Assembly: GCA_023053575.1 (NCBI GenBank)
Contig: JAKZAP010000014.1
Span: 6,758,001-6,822,000, forward strand
DNA length: 64,000 nucleotides
Source: Branchinecta lynchi
Lineage: Eukaryota; Arthropoda; Branchiopoda; Anostraca; Branchinectidae
Direction of reading: 5' to 3'
The translations under genes and the position numbers were made by a program. Shown piece by piece: positions 19,640 to 31,600 of the stretch. The notes beneath the pieces were generated by a model. That model saw only the letters and a program-made list of their open reading frames with translations. It was not told where the DNA came from and did not search any database. How positions within the stretch are numbered: the stretch's first letter is position 1; each line of letters starts with the position of its first letter.

Positions 19640-22600
19640 CTACAAAAAGAAACTGAACTGTAGAATTGCCTTGGCTGAACAATTAATTCTCACAGCGTCC
19701 GACTTTCACATACGGACACGAATATCAGCATCGCAACCTGGAAGTTGGTTTTCTGCCTGGACTAATGCACCAAAGTAGCACTATGATGATCCGCGTCTCG
19801 ATTTCACATCGAATGTGTGATGAACTCCCGCAGAATGTAATTCGCGTTCGCTAAGCGAATTCGGCATCGCAAGCGGAAAAATCTGCAGATTGCGTTCTGC
19901 GGGCATCTAGCTTTACGACAAAATGGAATTAGTTAAGCTGTAACAGTTACGACCTAAGATTTCAAAGGTCAGTCATTGGTAGCGTCACAGACTCTGTGAC
20001 GTACATCTTCGAGATAAAATAACACGACACGAAAATAGCTAACCTTGGCGGACAGTTTTGAAGTAAACACGGTCTTTGCAGTCTAGTCGGTTGTGGCTGT
20101 GGTATGCTCGAACAGAATACGTCGCTTATTACCGTCTGCGATTCTACTCGGAAACAAACTGGCAGTGAAATCTGGAAGATGGGGAAGAATCATACTTCAA
20201 ATATTCCCGAACAACAAGCTCGTCATGTGGCCGTTTACCGCATTGTCCAGGTTTCCACACCTCGCTCGCATGCGGGACCTCTGATCAAATTTGTAAACAA
20301 AAGCAGATCTACTAATAGTCCGACCACCAGGCCCTGAAAATGTGACACCCCCCTAACCCAAATGGTACAGTAGGTTTAAAAGTGGATTCTGAATATGCCG
20401 GGAACTGGTTCCGGAAACGATGGCTTAAAGTAGAAATGAAGCCCAATGCTGTTCCATTATTTCCTCTCTATAAGAAGTATCGCTCTCAAACACAGTAGGT
20501 TGAAAAATGGATTCCGAACAAATCGAACCTGCTGATTCCGAATATGCCAATAATAAATTCCAGAATATGTGGCTTAAAGTAGAAATGAAGCCTGATGCTA
20601 TTCCATTATTTCTTCTCAATAATGAGTATAGCTATCAAACACAATGGTTGAAAAGTGGATTACGACCAAATCGCACCCGTTGATTATGAATATACGTTAA
20701 TAAATAAGTAGACCTGCAGCCTGATAAGTTGTTCTCCTCCTCAGAAACAAGTGCCATCATCTGGTATAGTGGGCTACTGTCGGCAGAAAAGTTTATTCTA
20801 ACCAAATTGAACCCGCTGATTCCGTGAAATGATTCCGCGAAATATCTGAAGCACAAAAAGACGAGTTGAATGGGACAGACAGATCTTAAACTTTACCAAC
20901 GTTGCTTCACAAAATCAAATTCCCTATTCTTCATCCGAGTCGACAGAGCACCTGCCCCCATACGAACATTTTCGCGGCAACAATCGAGGTAGTGTAAAAA
21001 CGAGGTCTTGTACCCCTCCTGTACGTAAGAAATCAAATTGTGCAAACTTCGTCGGTGCACCCGAGAAGTTTAGGTTTTGTCGGTACAACAGGTTAATTTA
21101 ACGTCCATTCGTCTTCACATCAGGTTCTTTTTACACGTTCTATCATTTACTACAAACCTGCATTGTTCACATTAAAGTAACTGTTCACATAATAAACACA
21201 CCAGACAGACTGAGCTGCAAACATGGGTAAAAATCATCGTCTTACCATGCCAAATTCAGTTACATTATTTCTACTGTTAATAGTCAGAAATCAAATATTT
21301 TGCCTTTTACGGCGTTCTCTTAGTTAGTAGCAAAAAAGTCTGATCTTTAGTTGCTTTTACTGTCATGTTTGTTTCGCAATTTTATCTCCTCTTCCGTGTC
21401 TTCTCTGTAGGGTTAACTGATTAGCGGCGATTCTTGCTTGTGCGCACTACCTGTTGAGCAATTCTCAACTAAAATAGGTACTTTTCGAGAACGGGTCTAA
21501 CACTTTCAAAAAGCAAGTATAAACAAAAACAAAAAAGTGTTTTTAGGAGGTAAGCCAGCGTCGGATACCACTGTTCCAAGCATATTCCGAATCAGGATTT
21601 TTTGGCCTACCAAATGGTATCGTCAGACTGACTGTACCTTTTGGATCGGGTGTTTTCGAAACTAAGCGTCTTTTGACGAGCTGGCGGTCGGACTATAAGT
21701 AGTAAGTGAAAACACACTACATTACGAAGTATTTTAGTGTAGTAAGTGATCCCCAGCAAGATAGCTTCAGAGGGTCTTGTTTCTTGCCTTATATTTATTT
21801 ATGTTATGTAGTTTGTGTAGTAAGAATAAATGAATGAACGAATGAAAAACATACTACATTATGATGTATTGTAAAACCGTAGTATCTAGACAGGCCCATA
21901 TCCAGGAATTTATTTTGGGGGGGGGGGGGTGCCTTTCGGGGGGGGGGGGGGGGGGGGTTATTGCCTGCTGGTCGGACAAAAAAGTACAAAAAACACATAG
22001 ATCAGAGGGAAAAGCCTATAAAAATCATTATTTTTGTATGTTTCGGGGGGGGGGGGGTCTTGTATGGCCTTGTATCTAGATATAATTCTTTCTTGATAGG
22101 TCTAAAGTTAAACGGCTCAAACATTTCGATTCACTGTCTTCCTAAGCTAAAACAAAGAAAACAAGTGTTTACCTGGATTCCTTCGCCACAAGATGACGAA
22201 CAAGCTGACCACTCCCCCATTTCCCATCGATACTCTTCAGTTTCCTCCGTCTCGTTGTGCAAAGGGAGAACGTATTCCCAGTCCACTCGACTCAAACCTT
22301 GGTCGTAGCAGATGAACTAGAAAAGAGTTTATAAAAGCGAAAGAAAAAAAAGTCAACAGTTGTACTGTACATAAGTTCCAAGTCGTCGTAAAGAAGAAAA
22401 GACTTCAAAGAGAAAATGAAGGAGTATGTGCCATACTTGTGTCACCTGAGAGGGGGAAGGGAGATTTAAAAAGAGAAACGAGTACAATAGTTACTATTAG
22501 TTACTATTGCGTTCGAACCTTCTCTAAATAGTAAATAATAGTAAGAGCGTGTCCGAATCCAGTCGCCCAGGAAAGTTTCGCACAAAATTCTGCAATTAAT

Positions 22601-25600
22601 TTCGCGAAAGTGTCCGAATTAGACAGTCTCATTTCTTCTGTGAAAAGTGGAGACTTTTTGCGTTTCAGAAGAGAAAAGAACTTTGAGCAATACGAAAAAT
22701 CGACCGACGCTCCTCATAATTAGCGGTTGAAAACCGGCGCGTCCTTTCATCGCGACTACCGATGGGGCTTTATAAATCCTTTGGAATTTGATTTTTTGAT
22801 GACCCTGGGGACAGCAAGCAGTCTGTTGTTTGGGGAATCAGGTCAAACTTGAGGAGTTTCAGGTCATTTCAGTTCAAACTCTTTCAGACAAGTGTGAACA
22901 CACATCGTTTTTACATTAAGCTTTTCAGGATTTGCATAGGATTGTGAGAAAAGGTAGAACTTTTCTAATTTACACTTCTGATCTATTTTTGCCTGATATT
23001 TTTTTTGTTCGAAAAGTAAAAATTTAAGTACATTTTCCTGTCACCCCACAGTGGAAAAAGCCCCGTATTCTTTTTGATGATAGCAGTTTATGTCTTTTTA
23101 TGATATTAATTCAGATGAATTTAATCTATATTTTTTTACCTTCAAACAACTATCTGTAAGTATTTATTTTAGTGTTTTCTTCGCAGCATTTCTCATGACA
23201 TTTTTCGCGGTATTAATTGCAAGTAAAATTTTACGAAAATTCTAGTCCGAAACCAAAACGTTGCAAAAATTGCAGAGTTAATGTAGCATTTTCTGTTCAA
23301 AAGTTTAGCGTCGTAACTACGACCTCTGGGACGTGATCGGCTCGGTATTTCACCCAATCTAGGAAATTTGTTCCAGCCTTGACGCCAAGAAAGGCAGGAT
23401 CCTTGACGTCATGCGTAGTAACTATGATAGAACACGCTCTCGAATATCTGCCGATGAATTCAGAATTGGGCTGGCACTTACCCACAATGAAAGCTCTGTT
23501 TCAAGTGGCCCAGAAATGTAGACTGTGCCAGTGTCGACGTCCCTGGAGTAGTACAGAATATTTTCGCCAAAAGTGAACTCGCCGCTCCATCCAACGGACC
23601 TGCAAGGAGATCCGTACACAGTTGTAATTGAGGGCTCATGTTCTATTAGCCATAGTCACAGTCTACGTTTGTGAGGATCACACTGTCAGAAGTTTCATAA
23701 CAGATTGCGCTGTTATGAAACTTTCAAGAATAACACATTTTCACTTAGAAATGAAGTGTTATGACCAATTAAGTTTATACTATTTCGTGCCTAGATCTCC
23801 AACAACACTTTCAATCGGTAAAAATACTACACTGGCAGAAATTACATAACGACAACAGAAGGATGCGCGGTTTCAACAGATAACACTTTTCGATGTTATC
23901 TGTTATGTTTATTTTGTTCCCGTTAGTATGTTTACCAATTGAAAGTGTTGTTGGAGATCTAGGCACGAAATAGTGTAAACTAAATAGGTCATAACACTTT
24001 ATTTCTAAGTGAAAAGGTGTTATTCTTGAAAGTGTTATACGCTATCTGTTATGAAACTTCTGACAGTGCATTTACATAATACGTTCTTCATAAAATCGAT
24101 GATGAATTGCCGCCAGACACGCTAGAGGAACAATAACAATCACACGTGAGATCTGGGGATAAGCTATCTGACGGGTGAATGAGCGATTAGGCTTTCGCTT
24201 CATATGGAGTCGCGCACTAGCCCCGTGGAAAAGACAGCCAGCACTCAGCACTGAAGTCGGAAGCCAGAAATGACAAGCTTGATGACGCTAGACAGAACAG
24301 AGTTAGGCCTAAGAGGAACTGAAGATAGCAAAATAAACCTGGATAAACGTACACAAAGAAGTAACGTGTCATTGTTTCTTTACGATAGCGCACCTAGCGG
24401 CCAAAAAAGAACTAATTTGAGAGGAATTTTATGAAGGGTTTTTTGATACTACTAGAAGTATGTAGAAGGGACGAACACAATGACTGACACCACTTTCAAC
24501 ATGGCTGATAACTTACAAAGTAGCCTGCAGCTTCAGATATGTCGATCCCTGGATGACTAACCCTTCATTATTGCTGGTTGTGTGAACGATCCTTATGTTC
24601 CTTGCAGTGCGTGGAATGGAGGTCAGTGGATGCGCAGATCCTAAAAGAAGTCTGAAGATAACAAGGCTGATGAACTCGGTCGACGAAGACAGCGATGGGC
24701 TCTTGAACAGGTAAGTGTGCATTTAAATCAAAAGGTATATCTCACCTGAGCAGTTTAGTCCATCGTGCTCGAAGCTCTGAATCCTTTCACAAGTTCGGCC
24801 GGTACCAGAACAGACCCCGCAGATATCTTCGGAAGCGTCAGAGTTGATGACCCAATCGCACCCGATAGCCTGGAAAAAACTCAACCGTTGACTGTCGTTC
24901 GGATATTTTTTTGTTTTGTTTTAATCAGGTATGGAAGCTCATCTTCGTCTGGGCGGAACCCCGAACAGCCACCAAAAGCTTCACTCAGGCACTACCCGAC
25001 AATCGTTTGTATGGAGTATTCAATTGCGAACAATCCACTCTTGTGGCCGCTGTAGCCTGTCATGTTTGATTATTCGTAAATGATAGTATAGGAAAGCGTA
25101 TAGATAGTGGATCCCCAAACAAGATAGCTTCAGAGGATTCTTGTCTCTCGTCATATTTGTGTTCTGTAGTATGTGTACTACACATACTACAGAACACATT
25201 GTGTAGTACCATAAAATGATGAATGAATGAGTGAATTAGCCTGTCATGTGTTCTCTCGTGTAATACCAGGTTTGACTTTATGGTTAAGGTTGACTCCTTC
25301 AGTGTGTTAATCTTTGGAAACGAAAGGATAAACAAATGCAGGCCATTGAGGCTTGAGTTCATACAGCAATTGCTAAGCGATATCTTCGATATCGGGACTT
25401 GGTTCACTCTTTGACACTCCACTTTTGAGGGCTTGCGCAATTGTTGCTCCCCGTTTATTCAAACAATGTTTTCAACGGATACGTCAGCTACGATTCTTCA
25501 TCAGCGATATTTAGGCCCTTCTTGGCAAGGGTCCTCGTCAGGCTGTCAATCCTCTGGTTCAACTTTGGGGAAGGAAACAAACCTGTAATAAATAACTGAA

Positions 25601-28600
25601 GCTTCTACCGACTATAAATATCTTATTAAAGTAAATTATCTTCAGATACCACTATAATGAAAAAACTAGTCCTGAGATTTAATTTTTGACACCGACGCTG
25701 TTTTTGCTGAACGCTGTTTCACGTTCGAGTCGCCGCAGGCCATCGCGTCCCGTAACGAAGTTAGGCTTGAATACCCCGCAGAGCCTCGTGGTGGCAGGAA
25801 AGCGACAAAATCGCTGCATGACGAGCTAAAAGTGGGAGTCTGAAAAAGAAACTTAGGAAAGTTTGGACAGACCTTACAGAGACCGTTGATGCAGACATTC
25901 CTCTTGCCAGGACGGCAGGGTGTTCCGTCAACGACGACTTCTGCAAGCGATACAATGAAGGAGGTGTTTTCTGGTTTACAGTGCAGCTGGCACGGCGATC
26001 CTAAAAATAATACACGGACAGGCATGTGCCACTATCAAATGCGGCAAAAACACGCAGTCGAGTCCTTTTTCGTCATTTCTTACCTTGGATATAGACTGGC
26101 GTCCATGAATAGTACTGGTTTTCGTACGGAAGGTCGTTGAATGCGCTACACTGCTCCCCTCGGAAGCTTGTTGTTGCGTTCACGCAGCTCTGCAAAGGAG
26201 AAACGCTTTCAGTCGAACCACTGCGCAATACGCCCCTCATAAAATTCCGCTCGGATTAATTCTTTTTTGGCCGCTTGGTGTACTATCGTAAAGAAAACAA
26301 TGACACGCTACTTCTTGCTGTACGTTTATCCAAGTTTGTTTTGCTACTTTCAATTCCTCTTAGGCCTAACCATGTTTAAAACTGTTTAAAATGCCTCTTC
26401 CCCTCTTTTTGCTTTACCCAACTCTGTCCTGTCAAGCGTCATCAAGTTTGTCATTTCTGGCTTCCGACTCCAGTGCTGAGTGCTGGCTGACTTTTCAACG
26501 GGGCTAATGCGCAACTCGATATGAAGCGAAAGCCTAATCGCTTATTCACCCGTCAGATAACTTATCCCCAGATCTCACGTGCGATTGTTATTGCTCCTCT
26601 AGCACGTCTGGCGTTTATTCGTTATCGGATTTTAATGAAGGACGCATAATCCAACATATTGAAACCCATCTTGACAAACTCTCCAGCAAACCCCATCCAA
26701 GAGCTATCCACGACACACGTCAGCTTATAGTGCGAGCAAGAGGTGACGCGCATGTATAAGAACAAGACCAAAGGTTTCGATGGGATCCCACAAATTTAAA
26801 TGTTTCTTATGCTATTTTATCTAGACAATCTGGGCTTTTAGAAATTGGTCTTCGTCTTACTCCTTAAACATTTAACTATTTATCGCTAATCAGCCGTTTG
26901 AAAATAAACATAAATGACACCGTAGGGGTGTTTTCTTGAAAAATTACGTCCAAACGGGTCAACTTCAGACAAAACTATCACTTTTCGTGAATATTCTGGT
27001 TTTGGCCAGATTCCAGGCGAACTATATGTCCTCCGAGAAAATAATTTTCGTACATGGATTCGGGATGACTCTTTACCCCTACATCGGACCTCTAATCAAC
27101 TTAGGATATCAATTTAATTTTCAACAAATGTTCTGGTTTGGGCCGGATTCCGGACGAACTGTATGTCCGGAGAGAAAGTAATTTGTATATACAGATCCAA
27201 CATGTCTCCTTACCACTGTATCGGGCCTCTAATCGAGTTCAAGTAGGCTTAAAACCTTGGATTATAAAAAAAAAAAAACTCCGGTTTTGGCCGGATTCTG
27301 GGCGAAATGTATGTACGGGGAGAAAATAAGTTGTTAGGCTACGGACTCAGCATAAACGAACTTTCATAGGGTATTACACCGACTGGACAATGCTTTGTGT
27401 GTGGGTCGTGAAACACGACTGAAAATATAGTAGGTCCCTCTAGAAGGCTGAAGAAAAGATCAAGAAGCATAACTCAACATAACTCAACAAAGATAAATCG
27501 TGGGAGGGATTTCTGCTAACCTCGGTATTGCAGAGCTTGTACTTCCGACGTTCGCCGATGCAGTAGCGTCCTCCATGTTCGGCTTTCGGATTTTCGCAAA
27601 ATCGTTCGGAATAGGACACACCTCCACCACATGTCCTAGAGCAGTCGGACCAGTGCGACCATTCTCCCCAGCCGCCGTCAATGGGTAAGGGTGGCTCTTC
27701 GACCTGGACACATTTCCCTTGGATACACCACTGAAATAAAAATAACTTAAAGTTTAACTGAAAAGCCAACTTATTTTTATGTCATTTAATTGAATACAAT
27801 GAATAATTTGAATTCTGCTAAGGGATTTTCTTATTTTTACTATGTGCTCTAGTCATGACGTTCAAAATGTCTGCGGCCGTCCCTACAACGTAAATTCTAC
27901 TATGACGCGCGAAATTTTAGTCTCAACACAAACACGGCTTTTCAGTGGGCAGCGGTGAGCTTGGCCAAGACTGCTAAGTGTCTGAACACAAAAAAAAAAC
28001 CATAAATCTTTGTGGTAAGGCATACAACACAGATACAAGTGCATAGAGGTGGAAATTCCGCTATTTGGAAATCGATTATTCGTGAATAGCGGAACAACGA
28101 AGTAACGCATTTCCCGCGGGTCTTCAAGCCAATTTAAGTGAATGAGTGATAGGTAACTAGATTGTCCTATCTCAGCCCTTTTCAGTTAAACTTTAAGCCT
28201 TCATCGTTGGAGGCTAGAAGCCATGATCTATGACTTTGTAAATGTTGTCCGTCTGTCCGTACGTCCGCCTGTCCGTCCGCCCGTCTGTAAGCATGATAAC
28301 TCTCGAAGGGAATGAGGTATTTTTTTCAAAATTGGTGTGAGGATTTTTGAGGGCAAAGGACAGGTCAGCTTCTTAGACGGGCTCGTAGCTCTATATTTAG
28401 GGGTGGGGGAGAGGCTCAAGTTAAGCGGTACTTTTTTTTATTTAAGAGTTAATGAGATATTCGATTTAGGAGTAATTAGACATGCTGAATCCGTATGATA
28501 ATTATTTTCTCCCCGAATATACAGTTCGCCCGGAATCTGGCCAAAACCGGAAATTTGTTAAAAGTAAAGGTTTTACTTGAAGTTAATTAGAGGTTCGGTA

Positions 28601-31600
28601 CAGGGGTAAGGAGACATGTTGAATACGAATATAAAAGTTATTTTCTTGCCGGACAAGTAGTTCACTCGGAATCCGGCGAAAACCGGACACAAAATTTGTC
28701 GACCAGTTTTCGGCCATAGCAGTCCCTACCCTTTTATTCACAAACTAGTATAGCTCTGCGCGTGGATGCCGGCATTGATTTTCTGTGTGACGTCGGAGAG
28801 ATCTGGTGTAATGGAGGGTCGAAGGGGTTCATATATAATGTGCAAACGAGGAAATGTCAAGCGAGGATGTTTTTCAGTGAGCATTCACTGGTAAAGTACA
28901 GTTCAAGTTCGTAGTTTAGTCCTACCTTTAGAGGCAGAAGATGGGTTTGGAATTTACGGTAAAAACATGTATGTTTTATAAGCTAATAAGATATTCAGTA
29001 AGGGAGTAAGGAGGAAAGGAAATTTGATTGAAGCTCAAAGTTGTTTCTTAAATCGACTAGAGATTCGGTATCGGGGCAAGGAGACATGCTGAATCCATTT
29101 TTATGGCACTTGCCCTTCGGCCAAGTGCCATATAGCGATCGCAATTTCTGTCCGTCCGTCGGTCTGTCCAGGTTTTGCTAGTTCGGGCACTTCCACATAA
29201 GCAAGGACGATAAAACTTGGAAGGCGTATCAGGGACCCCAAATGATTAAGTTGGAAATAGTCACTTCCCCCATCCGAGCACCGTGGGGGGAGTGGAGGGA
29301 GGGGAATCCGGAATCTCGAGGTATTTTCAACTTTTGAACGGGTGATCGGATCTCGATGAAACTTGATATTTGGAAAGACCTCATGCCTCAGACAACCCAC
29401 TTAAAATCCGGACCGGATCCAGTGACTTTTTTTTGGGGGGGGGGGGGGGGGGGGCTGGAGGGGGCCATCGAAAATCTTGGGAAACGCTATGAGTGGAGGG
29501 ATCGAGATGAAACTTGGTGGGAAGACACCTGGCAAACACTAGATACATCATTGACATAACCGAGCCGATTCGGGCACTGTGGAGGGAGGGGGAATCCGGA
29601 ATCTTGAGTTGTTTACAAGTTATGAACGGGTGATCGGATCTCGATGGAACTTGATATTTGGAAAGACCTCATGCCTCAGACAACCCACTTAAGATCCAGA
29701 CCGGATCCAGTGACTTTTTTTTTGGGGGGGGGGGCTGGAGGGGGCAACCGGAAATCTTGGGAAACGCTATGAGTGAAGGGATCGAGATGAAACTTGGTGG
29801 GAAGACACCTAGCAAACACTAGATACATCATTGACATAACCGAGCCGATTCGGGAACTGCGGGGGGAGTGGAGGGAGGGGGAATCCGGAATCTTGATGCA
29901 TTTATTACTTTTGAACGGGTGATCGGATATCGATGAAACTTGATATTTGGAATGACCTCATGCCTCAGACAACCCACTTAAAAGCCGGACCGGATCCAGT
30001 GACTTTTTTTTGGGGGGGGGGGGGACTGGAGGGGGCAACCGGAAATCTTGGGAAACGCTATGAGTGGAGGGATCGAGATGAAACTTGGTGGGAAGACACC
30101 TGGCAAACACTAGATACATCATTGACATAACCGAGCCGATTCGGGCACTGTGGAGGGAGTGGAGGGAGGGGGAATCCGGAATCTTGAGGTATTTATAACT
30201 TTTGAACGGGAGATCGGATCTCGATGAAACTTGATATTTGGAAAGACCTCATGCCTCAGACAACCCACTTAAAATCCGGACCGAATCCAGTGACTTTTTG
30301 GGGGGGGGGCTGGAGGGGGCAACCGGAAATCTTGGGAAACGCTATGAGTGGAGGGATCGAGATGAAACTTGGTGGGAAGACACCTAGCAAACACTAGATA
30401 CATCATTGACATAACCGAGCCGATTTGGGAACTGCGGGGGGAGTGGAGGGAGGGGGAATCCGGAATCTTGAGGTATTTATAACTTTTGAACGGGTGATCG
30501 GATATCGAGGAAACTTGACATTTGGAGAGACCTCATGCCTCAGACAACCCATTTAAAATCCGGACCGGATCCAGTGACTTTTTTTGGGGGGGGGGGGGGG
30601 GCTGGAGGGGGCAACCGGAAATCTTGGGAAACGCTATGAGTGGAGGGATCGAGATGAAACTTCGTGGGAAGACACCTAGCAAACACTAGATACATCATTG
30701 ACATAACCGAGCCGATTCGGGCACTGTGGAGGGAGTGGAGGGAGGGGAAATCCGGAATCTTGAGGTATTTATAACTTTTGAACGGGTGATCGGATCTCGA
30801 TGAAACTTGATATTTGGAAAGACCTCATGCCTCAGACAACCCACTTAAAATCCGGACCGGATCCAGTGACTTTTGGGGGGGGGGGGGGGGGCTGGAGGGG
30901 GCATCCGGAAATCTTGGTTAGAAAAACCTGGCAAGTGAGAAAATCAGCGTGTTTTTTTTAGAGGGGTTCGAATGTGCCGTACGAAATTGGGGTCTCCAGG
31001 TTTAGAAATATATGGAGTGATTATGGAAGTAGGTTGCGTTAGTTTTATAGGTAAGACAGCCGACAGGTCGTTTTAATAATGGTAAATCAAACTCCATTTT
31101 CAGCTCCTAGCCAAACTAGTGTGAAGGCTAGTATCGGGGAAGGGGGGGGGGGGGGGATTTATGCGATTGTTTGATTGTTTTGCAATATCCTACCTTATAC
31201 TTTCCGCATTCGGTTCCATCAGCGGCCTTTTCGCCTTTCGAGACGCAGTTGCCTTGGTGACGACACCATAGCATTCCACAGCTTGCTGCCAGTTCCTGTA
31301 AGAAAGGTTAATTAAACAAGGAAAGAACCAGTTCACGAACCTTTAGAACAAGGGCTGCAAAACAGGGTTGCCACACCGAACAAATTTATAGAGTGACTTT
31401 TGGTGGAAAACAGAGAGTGAATTGGGAGTGAAATTTTCTTTCCATGAACAAATCTAAAATGGTCGCTTTTGGTCTGAATCACTGCTGGAAAAATGACACA
31501 TCTTAATTTTATTTTCATGAAAAAAAACCGTGAAATAGTCACTTTTGTTCCGAATCAATCAGCGGCGAAGAGGGAAGTAGATCGGTAAATAGAAATAAAA

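Noticed and set aside
20890..21018. Exon-like minus-strand frame with AG and GT at its edges inside the ADAMTS intron
   Set aside because: It does not fit the phase between exons 14 and 15, lacks the TSP1 cysteine pattern, and the exon at 20171-20044 satisfies both.
29101..30920. Regular tandem repeats as a CRISPR-like array
   Set aside because: The unit is 289 bp without alternating unique spacers, and the window is plainly eukaryotic.
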